Below the pieces are notes generated by a model. The model did not search any database and was not told where the DNA came from. It saw only the letters and a list, made by a program, of their open reading frames with translations. A stretch of DNA of 64,000 bases from Sphingopyxis sp. 113P3 (GTDB taxonomy: Bacteria > Pseudomonadota > Alphaproteobacteria > Sphingomonadales > Sphingomonadaceae): positions 3,505,501-3,569,500 of the forward strand of contig NZ_CP009452.1 of the NCBI RefSeq assembly GCF_001278035.1, read 5' to 3'. Position numbers and translations under genes: made by a program. This document shows, one piece after another, positions 35,230 to 43,559 of the stretch (position 1 is its first letter; each line of letters starts with the position of its first letter).

Positions 35230-35628
35230 TCAGGCGGAGGGTGGCCCAATCGCGGGCGGGCGAAGATAGATACCGCGCCAGAGGACTATACGCGGCGGAA
35301 GGCGGAAACCCGTCGCGATGATGAAAGCGATCGCGATCGCCAGCAGAAGCGCGTCGGTCGCCGCGAGTGTGGGCGAGGACAGTCCGGAGAAGGCGCAGGG
35401 CGCTTCCGCCTTTTTGTGCTCCCCATGGTCATGTTCGCCGGTCTTGCCCGGCAGCTCCAAGACGATCGTCTGCGGCCCTTGACCCGAGCAGAGCTGGACG
35501 AGGATCACACCATTCGAGGCGACCGGCATGAAACCCGCGGGCACCAGGGCTTTTACGATCAGCGTGGCGCCCAGAAGCAACGCGCACAGCCAATGATGCC
35601 GGCCAAGGAAATTGCGGGTCTCAGTCAC
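35230..35628 (-). CDS. DUF2946 family protein
   Basis: A 132-residue protein with an N-terminal membrane helix (LCALLLGATLIVKALVPAGFMP) and a C-terminal one. Between them lies a His-rich segment HDHGEHKK and two Cys (LCSGQ and APCAFSG). These are typical of DUF2946, which sits next to copper-related TonB receptors. The His/Cys residues could bind copper in the periplasm. It lies 65 bases upstream of the receptor on the same strand, so they are probably one operon. Confidence 0.82.
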   Translation of the reverse strand: MTETRNFLGRHHWLCALLLGATLIVKALVPAGFMPVASNGVILVQLCSGQGPQTIVLELPGKTGEHDHGEHKKAEAPCAFSGLSSPTLAATDALLLAIAIAFIIATGFRLPPRIVLWRGIYLRPPAIGPPSA

Positions 35629-35658
35629 GTCGCGTCGTCTATGCTGATATTGCCACTA

Positions 35659-35674
35659 TGTCGAGAATACGACA
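35659..35674. promoter_or_regulatory. Short inverted repeat upstream of the DUF2946-receptor operon
   Basis: TGTCG (35659-35663) and CGACA (35670-35674) flank AGAATA, about 30 bases upstream of the DUF2946 start. This is a candidate regulator site. The arms are short, so confidence is low. Confidence 0.25.
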
Positions 35675-35773
35675 CGCTGAAAAGTTTAACGGCCATGTTC
35701 GTCGGATTGCAGCGGCTGTCATTTGATGGCATCGACACATGCCCTTTGCCCGGGTCGAGCGGCTCACCGAAGT

Positions 35774-36970
35774 TCATGCCGCAAGCTGGAGTTGTGTCGA
35801 TTTAGCCGCGCCCTCCGCAAGCAGCCGTTCGATCTCGTCGGACGTTCGCCGCACGGCGAGCTTGAGCGCCTCGTCGATGTGGATGTAGTCTTGGGTGACG
35901 TTCTGCGAGGCATGGCCAAGCATGGCGCGGATCGTCAGCTCCGAGAAACCGAGATCGCCCGCCACGCTGCCGAAGGTGTGGCGCAGCGTGTGCGGCGTAA
36001 TGCCCTCTATCCCCGCCAGCTTGGCAACGCGCTGGAGGCAGGCGCTGACTGCGGTGAATGGCCCCCGCCCGACTTCCGAGGGGAAAGCGTGCGGATTGCC
36101 CACGATCACCGGCTGGCTCTCGACGGCCTTGACGGCCGCAGGGCCGATCGCACGAATCTGCGCGCCGCCCTTGGTGTCGGGGAATGCCACATAGCCGCCG
36201 GCTCCATTGACCCAGGCTCGGTGCATCGCTTGGCCTTCCTCACGGCGGTATCCGGTCAGCAAGAGCGTGCGCAGCACGCCGAGGGCGACAGGGTTTTCGC
36301 CATTGCGCTCCGCATAGGCCATCGCCTTGCCCATCAACACTATCTCGGCGACGTTCAGGCGCCGGGTCTTCTTCTTACCGGCCAGCTTCTTCGCTCCCTG
36401 CGTCGGGTGAGCGTCCAGCAGGCCCTTATGCTTTGCATGCCCGATGATGGCCTGGAGCGTGCCGACGCAGCGCGCCGCCACACCGGCGCCGCCGGTCGCC
36501 ATGCCGCCCCGGCCGCCGCTGCGCGGCTTCGCCGTCTTCCCGTCCTTCACATCGGTCTGCATCTGCTCGACATCAGCGATCGTCAGATGCTTGACGATCC
36601 GCTTGCCCAGGAGCGGCTTGATATGCGTCTTGATGCGGCTCTCATCCATGTCGAGCGACGATTTCTTGATCGGCAGGTTCTTGCGGCCGAGGATGTTGCC
36701 CGCCCGAGCCTCGGTCAGATACCAGTCGCACATCTCCTCGACCGTCATTCCCTTGCGCGCCTGGCGAACCTCATCGGCGGGGTCTTCGCCGCCGATCACG
36801 GCCGCCAGCTTGAGCTTGGCCTGGTCGCGTGCCTGATCGACCGTCAGCACGCCATAGCGCGCGATATTGATGCGGCGCTTGATGCCCTCGGCGTTGCGAT
36901 ACTGGACGATGAACGTCTTGAGGCCGGACGGCAGCACGCGCACGCCGAAGCCTGTCCAGCCCGGACACAT
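35774..36970 (-). pseudogene. Tyrosine recombinase/integrase, N-terminus lost
   Basis: A 398-residue phage/ICE-type integrase lacking about its first 30 residues. The readable part begins TGFGVRVLPSGLKTF, which normally follows an N-terminal arm-binding start and a W-D pair. The core-binding region and the catalytic domain are intact: Arg in LLLTGYRREEG, HTLRHTFGS (HxxR), GHASQNVTQDYIH with the nucleophilic Tyr. The break lies at about 36955, at the edge of the IS nest whose left arm starts at 36980. I could not find the missing start beyond the nest (43301-43559). It was probably the integrase of the island to its left. Confidence 0.75.
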
Positions 36971-37024
36971 GGGTAACGTCGTCTTGTCTTATGACTTTTC
37001 TGGCGGTTGTGGGCATTAAGGGCT

Positions 37025-37056
37025 GCCCGATCCGGGGTGGCCACCCCGGATCGGGC
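37025..37056. repeat. 32-bp perfect palindrome in the IS110 leader
   Basis: The half GCCCGATCCGGGGTGG (37025-37040) is followed at once by its exact reverse complement (37041-37056). It lies about 134 bases before the transposase start, in the 5' non-coding region that in IS110-group elements encodes the bridge RNA. It recurs at 43224-43255. Confidence 0.8.
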
Positions 37057-37189
37057 GGAAGGGGATGGATCGAAGTTGTCTCGGTCGTGGAGGACCGTCG
37101 ATTAGTGTGATCACCCCTTTCTTTTCCACCAGACCTGGACGGAAACCAGGGCTTCGGGCCCGGATGACAAGAGTAGGACAGCGGAAAAG

Positions 37190-38131
37190 ATGGACAATCC
37201 CATACCCCAAACCATCGGCATCGACATCTCAAAAGCGACCCTTGATGTATATGCCCATCCTGCAGGCTGCGAGCGGCAATTCACCAATACCGCCAAAGGC
37301 CACAGGGAGCTGATAGATTGGCTCGGGCAATGGCAGATCGATCGGATCGCCTATGAGGCTACTGGCGCATACCACCGACAGCTCGAGCAGGCTTTATCGG
37401 ACCTGCCATGCGTCAAGCTCAACCCGGCTCGCGCACGGCGGTTCGCCCAAGCGATAGGCACTCTCGCCAAGACGGATAAGATTGATGCGGTGATTCTGGC
37501 CCGTATGGCGACGACGCTCCAGCCTCCCGTACGCCCGGCAAATACGCCCAAGCAAGCCAAGCTCGCCGAATTGATCAGCGCTCGCGATGGCTTGGTCCGT
37601 GATAAGATCGCGCTTCAAAATCAAGCGAAGAACCTGACGCTACCTCTCCTCAAGCGTCAGCACAAAAAGCGCCTGGATCAGATTGAGCAGCATATCAAAC
37701 AGGTCGATGTCGAGCTTGCGACGATCATTGCTGCTGACGCAGAGTTGGCGCGGCGGCACGAAATCATCTCCAGTATTGCCGGGGTAGGCACACGTACCGC
37801 CGACCAGTTGGTCGCAACCATGCCAGAGCTAGGAGCACTGGATCCTAAACAAGTCGCTTCCCTTGCAGGCCTGGCTCCCGTCGCCCGTCAATCGGGGCAA
37901 TGGAAAGGGCGCAGTTTTATTCAAGGGGGACGGGCCAATGTAAGACGTGCGCTTTACATGCCGGCCCTCGTTGCCGCCCGCTACAATCCAGATCTCAAAG
38001 CAAAATATCAAAGCCTCATCGCGTCCGGAAAACCGGCAAAGGTCGCTGTGGTCACACTTATGCGCAAGCTCATCGTCATGGTCAACGCGCTGATTAAAGC
38101 CGACCGCCTATGGGTTGAAAAACGGGCTTGA
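37190..38131 (+). CDS. IS110-family transposase (313 aa), left copy
   Basis: A complete DEDD transposase. IGIDISKATLDVYAHP opens the RuvC-like domain with Asp at residue 12, AYEATGAYHRQLEQAL holds the Glu, and KTDKIDAVILARM the acidic pair. The C-terminal transposase_20 domain has SSIAGVGTRTADQLVATMPE and ends LVEVMV-like helices before WVEKRA. The 5' non-coding leader of about 210 bases with a 32-bp palindrome fits the IS110 group. The same protein, residue for residue, is encoded on the opposite strand at 42149-43090. Confidence 0.92.
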   Translation: MDNPIPQTIGIDISKATLDVYAHPAGCERQFTNTAKGHRELIDWLGQWQIDRIAYEATGAYHRQLEQALSDLPCVKLNPARARRFAQAIGTLAKTDKIDAVILARMATTLQPPVRPANTPKQAKLAELISARDGLVRDKIALQNQAKNLTLPLLKRQHKKRLDQIEQHIKQVDVELATIIAADAELARRHEIISSIAGVGTRTADQLVATMPELGALDPKQVASLAGLAPVARQSGQWKGRSFIQGGRANVRRALYMPALVAARYNPDLKAKYQSLIASGKPAKVAVVTLMRKLIVMVNALIKADRLWVEKRA

Positions 38132-38390
38132 TCACAACGGAAACTAATTGCGGACACCTTTCGCGGTCTCTTTTTCCATTTTCGAAGCCTAATGCCTGCC
38201 TTGCCGGTTGCAGGGTCGTCTTCGCGGTCGACATGAGTCGCCGCATGATGGAGCTTCGCGGGGTGAGCCTTCCAATGTTACACGCGCACTCGGCTGAGCC
38301 AGCGGTGCATCCCATGTCTCGGAATGGCTCTGCCCACGCCCCGGCAGGGAGGCGCCCAGGCGACCCAAGGAGCGAGCGCCCGGGACGACT

Positions 38391-39416
38391 TTACTGCGCG
38401 GCTGGTGCACTCCTTTCGAAAAGCGTTCCTGACTTGAGCATCGCATGCATGGTGACGGCGAGCTTGCGCGCCAGCGCGACGGCGGCTCGCTTGAAGCCGA
38501 TCCGTTCCTTGAGCTGAAGTCCCCAAGTTCGCAGCCGGTTGTCGGCGGTGCTTCGCGTCAGCATCACGGTTGCCGCCTCATAGAGCAGCCCGCGCACATA
38601 GCTGTCGCCCCGCCGCGAGATGTGCCCGTCATAGTCGACCTCGCCCGACTGGTAGCGCCGCGTCGTCAGCCCCAGCCAGGCGCCGACGGATCGTGATTTC
38701 CTGAAGTTCCCGGGGTCCTCGATCGCCGTGGCAAACGCCGTCGCAGTCACGGCGCCCACCCCTGGAATCGACATCAGGATCTGGCACGCCTCGCTCTTGC
38801 GCGCGGCCGTGACGAGCTGCTCGCCCAGCTCTGCTGCGCGCTGGCGGGCCGCACGCCAGACCTCGAGCAGCGGCCGCACGATCGACGCTACCTCCTGTTG
38901 ATCGATGAGACGCTCCTGGACATGTCTCTCGAACCGGCTGCCCTTGCCGGCTGGGACAACGAGACCGAAGGTCTTCATCAGCCCGCGGATCTGGTTGGAG
39001 AGTTCGGTCGTGATCCTGAGCAGTCGCATGCGCGCGGCGATCAGCGTTCGCGTTTGCATACTGTCAAAGCCCTTTACGCGCACTTCGCGGAAAAAGCCCA
39101 CTTCGGCGAGCTGCGCCAGGCCATCGGCGTCGTTGGCGTCGGTCTTGTTGGCTGCCATATCCAGTGCCGCCTTGGCATGACGCGCATCGACGCAGATCGC
39201 CGGCAGACCCTCCTGCCTCAGCGCATGATAGAACCACACCGACAAAGGTCCGGTCTCGAACACGACCCGCTTTGCGCCAGGCGCATGCTTGCGGATCAAC
39301 TCGGCGATCAGCTTCGGGTCTGAAGGGCACTTTCCGCGCCAGATCCGCTCCCCCGCCCGGCGAATGGAAACGGCAGTGTCTTTCATCGAAACGTCAAGGC
39401 CAATATACTCGTCCAT
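38391..39416 (-). CDS. IS110-family transposase (341 aa), left copy
   Basis: A complete DEDD transposase: MDEYIGLDVSMKDTAVSI with Asp at residue 8, VVFETGPLSVWFY with the Glu, and NKTDANDADGLAQL with the acidic pair. The C-terminal domain has LMSIPGVGAVTATAFATAIE and GDSYVRGLLYEAATVML. It differs from the right copy by one residue (Val here, Met there, in GDSY) and several silent bases. A leader of about 117 bases separates its start from the IS481 end and could hold its guide RNA. Confidence 0.92.
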   Translation of the reverse strand: MDEYIGLDVSMKDTAVSIRRAGERIWRGKCPSDPKLIAELIRKHAPGAKRVVFETGPLSVWFYHALRQEGLPAICVDARHAKAALDMAANKTDANDADGLAQLAEVGFFREVRVKGFDSMQTRTLIAARMRLLRITTELSNQIRGLMKTFGLVVPAGKGSRFERHVQERLIDQQEVASIVRPLLEVWRAARQRAAELGEQLVTAARKSEACQILMSIPGVGAVTATAFATAIEDPGNFRKSRSVGAWLGLTTRRYQSGEVDYDGHISRRGDSYVRGLLYEAATVMLTRSTADNRLRTWGLQLKERIGFKRAAVALARKLAVTMHAMLKSGTLFERSAPAAQ

Positions 39417-39535
39417 GGCTGTTCTCCGTTGATGTTGGGCCCGGCGTCTGATCGTGAGCCCGTACTTCCATCATACTGGGGAACAGCCACTCCTGGCATC
39501 ACCGCGCGAACCACTAAACCCGCAATTACACCATG

Positions 39536-40705
39536 TTACAACCTCGCGCCGAACGGGTTGTCGAGGGTTTGCAGGGTTTTCTGCTCCAAGTCGATATATC
39601 CCAAGTCGTAATGCATGAAGCTGACGAGCCAGATGCCCTCGTCGATTTCCTTGATGCCGAGGCGCTGTCCGGCGAGGACGGTCGATATGTTGATCTTCTT
39701 TCTGTGCATGCAGATGCGTCCACAGGAGGTGACGATGACATCCTTGTCGTGGAGCGGATAGGTCAGCTCTGGGAGGCCGTGATAATCGCGCGCTGAGGGC
39801 TGATAGGTATCGGCAGGGACCTTCATTCCGAGCGCCTCGTGCGGTCGCTCTTTGTTGAACTCGGCAGTGAAGGCGTCGAACTTCGCCTGCTGCTGGAGGA
39901 AGTTGGCTCCTGCCGGTCTGGTTGCCTCCTTTTTCAACGTCAGGTGCATTCGCTCATGACGGCCATTTTGCTGTGGTCGCCCCGGCTTGATGCGTTCGAT
40001 CTCAATACCGAGCCTGAGCCACCAGACGGCGAGTCTGGAGAGGTTGTAGAGCCCGTTGGGGCTGGCGAAGGGCACGCCGTTGTCGGAACGGATGGCGCCT
40101 GGCAGGCCACGCTCCTTGAACAGCTGCTCGAAGGCCGGAAAGGCCAGGTCTTCGCGGACCGATTCGAGTGCCTCGCACAAGAGCAGATAGCGTGAGGCAT
40201 GGTCGGTGACGGTGAGGGGATAGCAATATCGGCCATTGCCGAGCTTGAACTCGCCCTTGAAGTCAACGCACCAAAGATCGTTGGGCTTGGCGCCTTGGGA
40301 GAGCGGCGTTCCGGTTGCGCGCTTGCGCCTTCGCATCCGCTGGACGAGGCCGTGCCGATCGAGCACCGCATGGATCGTGCTCTTCGCGGGTATGCGCACG
40401 TCGCCGGCGAGGCGCCTGACCAGCAGCTCACGGATCTTACGCGCACCCCAATGGGGTTTATCCTGCTTGGCCCGGACGATCATTCGTTCAACTGGCTCTG
40501 GCAGCTGGTTGGCGTAACGGACGGGCCGTCTCGATCGATCGGTCAGCGCATCCAGGCCATGGTGCTGATAGCGATTGAATATCTTGTAGCCCGTCTTGCG
40601 AGAAATGCCGAACTCGCGACACAGCTCGCTCATCGGTTCACCGTCCAGCAGGCGGACAACGAAGCGCATACGCTCTTCCATTACCGAACACTCCTTCCAC
40701 GGCAT
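39536..40705 (-). CDS. IS481-family DDE transposase
   Basis: A 389-residue transposase. An N-terminal helix-turn-helix (EPMSELCREFGISRKTGYKIF) and a second one (YANQLPEPVERMIVRAK) lead to an rve integrase core with catalytic Asp in WCVDFKGEF, Asp in IRSDNGVPFAS and Glu in RHERMHLTLKKE. I start at the ATG at 40705, which follows GGGAGGTGTCG; more upstream codons lie in the terminal repeat and the neighbouring IS. The ribosome site is inside a 34-bp palindrome. The gene is intact. Confidence 0.92.
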   Translation of the reverse strand: MPWKECSVMEERMRFVVRLLDGEPMSELCREFGISRKTGYKIFNRYQHHGLDALTDRSRRPVRYANQLPEPVERMIVRAKQDKPHWGARKIRELLVRRLAGDVRIPAKSTIHAVLDRHGLVQRMRRRKRATGTPLSQGAKPNDLWCVDFKGEFKLGNGRYCYPLTVTDHASRYLLLCEALESVREDLAFPAFEQLFKERGLPGAIRSDNGVPFASPNGLYNLSRLAVWWLRLGIEIERIKPGRPQQNGRHERMHLTLKKEATRPAGANFLQQQAKFDAFTAEFNKERPHEALGMKVPADTYQPSARDYHGLPELTYPLHDKDVIVTSCGRICMHRKKINISTVLAGQRLGIKEIDEGIWLVSFMHYDLGYIDLEQKTLQTLDNPFGARL

Positions 40706-40707
40706 CG

Positions 40708-40741
40708 ACACCTCCCGCATGCGATCGCATGCGGGAGGTGT
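40708..40741 (-). promoter_or_regulatory. 34-bp palindrome covering the ribosome site of the IS481 transposase
   Basis: The half ACACCTCCCGCATGCGA (40708-40724) is followed directly by its exact reverse complement (40725-40741). On the transposase strand the second half contains the GGGAGG ribosome site, 3 bases before the ATG. As RNA it would form a long hairpin that hides the site. Confidence 0.7.
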
Positions 40742-40862
40742 AACATGGTGTAATTGCGGGTTTAGTGGTTCGCGCGGTGATGCCAGGAGTGGCTGTTCCC
40801 CAGTATGATGGAAGTACGGGCTCACGATCAGACGCCGGGCCCAACATCAACGGAGAACAGCC

Positions 40863-41888
40863 ATGGACGAGTATATTGGCCTTGACGTTTCGATGAAAGA
40901 CACTGCCGTTTCCATTCGCCGGGCGGGGGAGCGGATCTGGCGCGGAAAGTGTCCTTCAGACCCGAAGCTGATCGCCGAGTTGATCCGCAAGCATGCGCCT
41001 GGCGCAAAGCGGGTCGTGTTCGAGACCGGACCTTTGTCGGTGTGGTTCTATCATGCGCTGAGGCAGGAGGGTCTGCCGGCGATCTGCGTCGATGCGCGTC
41101 ATGCGAAGGCAGCACTGGATATGGCAGCCAACAAGACCGACGCCAACGACGCCGATGGCCTGGCGCAGCTCGCCGAAGTGGGCTTCTTCCGCGAAGTGCG
41201 CGTAAAGGGCTTTGACAGTATGCAAACGCGGACGCTGATCGCCGCGCGCATGCGACTGCTCAGGATCACGACCGAACTCTCCAACCAGATCCGCGGGCTG
41301 ATGAAGACCTTCGGTCTCGTTGTCCCAGCCGGCAAGGGCAGCCGGTTCGAGAGACATGTCCAGGAGCGTCTCATCGACCAGCAGGAAGTAGCGTCGATCG
41401 TGCGGCCGCTGCTCGAGGTCTGGCGTGCGGCCCGCCAGCGCGCAGCAGAGCTGGGCGAGCAGCTCGTTACGGCCGCGCGCAAGAGCGAGGCGTGCCAGAT
41501 CCTGATGTCGATTCCAGGGGTGGGCGCCGTGACTGCGACGGCGTTTGCCACGGCGATCGAGGACCCCGGGAACTTCAGGAAATCACGATCCGTCGGCGCC
41601 TGGCTAGGGCTGACGACGCGGCGCTACCAGTCGGGCGAGGTCGACTATGACGGGCACATCTCGAGGCGGGGCGACAGCTATATGCGCGGGCTGCTCTATG
41701 AGGCGGCAACCGTGATGCTGACGCGCAGCACCGCCGACAACCGGCTGCGAACTTGGGGACTTCAGCTCAAGGAACGGATCGGCTTCAAGCGAGCCGCCGT
41801 CGCGCTGGCGCGCAAGCTCGCCGTCACCATGCATGCGATGCTCAAGTCAGGAACGCTTTTTGAAAGGAGTGCACCAGCCGCGCAGTAA
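40863..41888 (+). CDS. IS110-family transposase (341 aa), right copy
   Basis: The same DEDD transposase as the one at 38391-39416, on the opposite strand. It begins MDEYIGLDVSMKDTAVSI and reads GDSYMRGLL where the left copy has Val. Several third-position differences occur, for example in the codons for HAKAALD and LVTAARK, so the copies are not the product of a very recent duplication. Its 5' leader (40746-40862) is the same as that of the left copy. The reading frame is intact. Confidence 0.92.
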   Translation: MDEYIGLDVSMKDTAVSIRRAGERIWRGKCPSDPKLIAELIRKHAPGAKRVVFETGPLSVWFYHALRQEGLPAICVDARHAKAALDMAANKTDANDADGLAQLAEVGFFREVRVKGFDSMQTRTLIAARMRLLRITTELSNQIRGLMKTFGLVVPAGKGSRFERHVQERLIDQQEVASIVRPLLEVWRAARQRAAELGEQLVTAARKSEACQILMSIPGVGAVTATAFATAIEDPGNFRKSRSVGAWLGLTTRRYQSGEVDYDGHISRRGDSYMRGLLYEAATVMLTRSTADNRLRTWGLQLKERIGFKRAAVALARKLAVTMHAMLKSGTLFERSAPAAQ

Positions 41889-42148
41889 AGTCGTCCCGGG
41901 CGCTCGCCCCTTCGACTGCCTGGGTCGCCTCCCTGCCGGGGCGTGGGCAGAGCCATTCCGACACATAGGATGCACCGCTGGCTCAGCCGAGTGCGCCTGT
42001 TACATTGGAAGGCTCACCCCGCGAAGCTCCATCATGCGGCGACTCATGTCGACCGCGAAGACGACCCTGCAACCGGCAAGGCAGGCATTAGGCTTCGAAA
42101 CTGGAAAAAGAGACCGCGAAAGGTGTCCGCAATTAGTTTCCGTTGTGA

Positions 42149-43090
42149 TCAAGCCCGTTTTTCAACCCATAGGCGGTCGGCTTTAATCAGCGCGTTGACC
42201 ATGACGATGAGCTTGCGCATAAGTGTGACCACAGCGACCTTTGCCGGTTTTCCGGACGCGATGAGGCTTTGATATTTTGCTTTGAGATCTGGATTGTAGC
42301 GGGCGGCAACGAGGGCCGGCATGTAAAGCGCACGTCTTACATTGGCCCGTCCCCCTTGAATAAAACTGCGCCCTTTCCATTGCCCCGATTGACGGGCGAC
42401 GGGAGCCAGGCCTGCAAGGGAAGCGACTTGTTTAGGATCCAGTGCTCCTAGCTCTGGCATGGTTGCGACCAACTGGTCGGCGGTACGTGTGCCTACCCCG
42501 GCAATACTGGAGATGATTTCGTGCCGCCGCGCCAACTCTGCGTCAGCAGCAATGATCGTCGCAAGCTCGACATCGACCTGTTTGATATGCTGCTCAATCT
42601 GATCCAGGCGCTTTTTGTGCTGACGCTTGAGGAGAGGTAGCGTCAGGTTCTTCGCTTGATTTTGAAGCGCGATCTTATCACGGACCAAGCCATCGCGAGC
42701 GCTGATCAATTCGGCGAGCTTGGCTTGCTTGGGCGTATTTGCCGGGCGTACGGGAGGCTGGAGCGTCGTCGCCATACGGGCCAGAATCACCGCATCAATC
42801 TTATCCGTCTTGGCGAGAGTGCCTATCGCTTGGGCGAACCGCCGTGCGCGAGCCGGGTTGAGCTTGACGCATGGCAGGTCCGATAAAGCCTGCTCGAGCT
42901 GTCGGTGGTATGCGCCAGTAGCCTCATAGGCGATCCGATCGATCTGCCATTGCCCGAGCCAATCTATCAGCTCCCTGTGGCCTTTGGCGGTATTGGTGAA
43001 TTGCCGCTCGCAGCCTGCAGGATGGGCATATACATCAAGGGTCGCTTTTGAGATGTCGATGCCGATGGTTTGGGGTATGGGATTGTCCAT
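42149..43090 (-). CDS. IS110-family transposase (313 aa), right copy
   Basis: A mirror copy of the transposase at 37190-38131, identical in all 313 residues as far as I can compare. It begins MDNPIPQTIGIDISKATLD and ends IKADRLWVEKRA. Its leader, including the 32-bp palindrome at 43224-43255, is also the same. Identity here, against divergence of the adjacent 341-aa copies, points to a more recent arrival or to conversion between copies. Confidence 0.92.
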   Translation of the reverse strand: MDNPIPQTIGIDISKATLDVYAHPAGCERQFTNTAKGHRELIDWLGQWQIDRIAYEATGAYHRQLEQALSDLPCVKLNPARARRFAQAIGTLAKTDKIDAVILARMATTLQPPVRPANTPKQAKLAELISARDGLVRDKIALQNQAKNLTLPLLKRQHKKRLDQIEQHIKQVDVELATIIAADAELARRHEIISSIAGVGTRTADQLVATMPELGALDPKQVASLAGLAPVARQSGQWKGRSFIQGGRANVRRALYMPALVAARYNPDLKAKYQSLIASGKPAKVAVVTLMRKLIVMVNALIKADRLWVEKRA

Positions 43091-43223
43091 CTTTTCCGCT
43101 GTCCTACTCTTGTCATCCGGGCCCGAAGCCCTGGTTTCCGTCCAGGTCTGGTGGAAAAGAAAGGGGTGATCACACTAATCGACGGTCCTCCACGACCGAG
43201 ACAACTTCGATCCATCCCCTTCC

Positions 43224-43255
43224 GCCCGATCCGGGGTGGCCACCCCGGATCGGGC
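43224..43255. repeat. 32-bp perfect palindrome in the IS110 leader, right copy
   Basis: This is the same palindrome as at 37025-37056, in the leader of the second 313-aa IS110 gene. It would form a 14- to 16-bp hairpin as RNA. Confidence 0.8.
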
Positions 43256-43300
43256 AGCCCTTAATGCCCACAACCGCCAGAAAAGTCATAAGACAAGACG

Positions 43301-43559
43301 ACCCATGTCTCCGGTACGGAGTGTCACCCATGTCTCGGGCCGCTCACACAGAAAATCAACGGCTTACCGCCTTGCGCGGCCCTGTTCTGGCAAGGTCGAC
43401 TTCCAAAACAAGGCCGGCCAAGGGCGCGGCGGGAGAAGGACAATGCCCGCAGTTGGGGCATATTCCTATTACCAATCGTCGCGTCGTGACCCGGTTTGAA
43501 CGCACTGTGCGACCGTTGCCGCCGATGGGACGAATGCAGTTTCCGCCCCTCGCCATGAG
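43301..43559. other. Flank of the IS nest, no gene seen
   Basis: It begins with two direct copies of ACCCATGTCTC (43301 and 43327) separated by CGGTACGGAGTGTC. These resemble the end of another IS, since the same ACATGGGT occurs at the left border of the nest (36968-36974). The remaining 200 bases show no convincing gene, and no trace of the missing integrase start. Confidence 0.45.

Larger units (their letters stand above)
36980..39540. repeat. Left arm of a 2.56-kb inverted repeat (IS110 pair)
   Basis: This arm carries an IS110 transposase gene on the plus strand (313 aa) and a second IS110-type gene on the minus strand (341 aa). Its reverse complement recurs at 40739-43300 with nearly the same length. 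The outer end starts CGTCTTGTC at 36980, and the inner end is CCATGTTACA at 39531-39540. The 313-aa parts look identical, while the 341-aa parts differ at eight or more bases. Confidence 0.85.
39534..40745 (-). mobile_element. IS481-family insertion sequence at the centre of the inverted repeat
   Basis: The ends are TGTTACAACCTCGCG at 39534 and, on the other strand from 40745, TGTTACACCTCCCGC. This gives a 1212-bp element with one transposase. The transposase stop codon lies inside the left terminal repeat. The bases just outside (ACCA and TGGT) are inverted copies of each other, not a direct repeat, so no ordinary target duplication is seen. Confidence 0.75.
40739..43300. repeat. Right arm of the 2.56-kb inverted repeat (IS110 pair)
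   Basis: The reverse complement of 36980-39540. It starts TGTAACATGG (40739-40748) and ends GACAAGACG at 43300. It carries the second copies of both IS110 genes. Beyond the end, sequence no longer matches the left flank except for ACATGGGT, present on both sides. Confidence 0.85.

Noticed and set aside
39531..39540. Direct target duplication of the IS481
   Set aside because: The flanking bases are inverted copies (ACCA and TGGT), so they belong to the larger palindrome and not to a target duplication.
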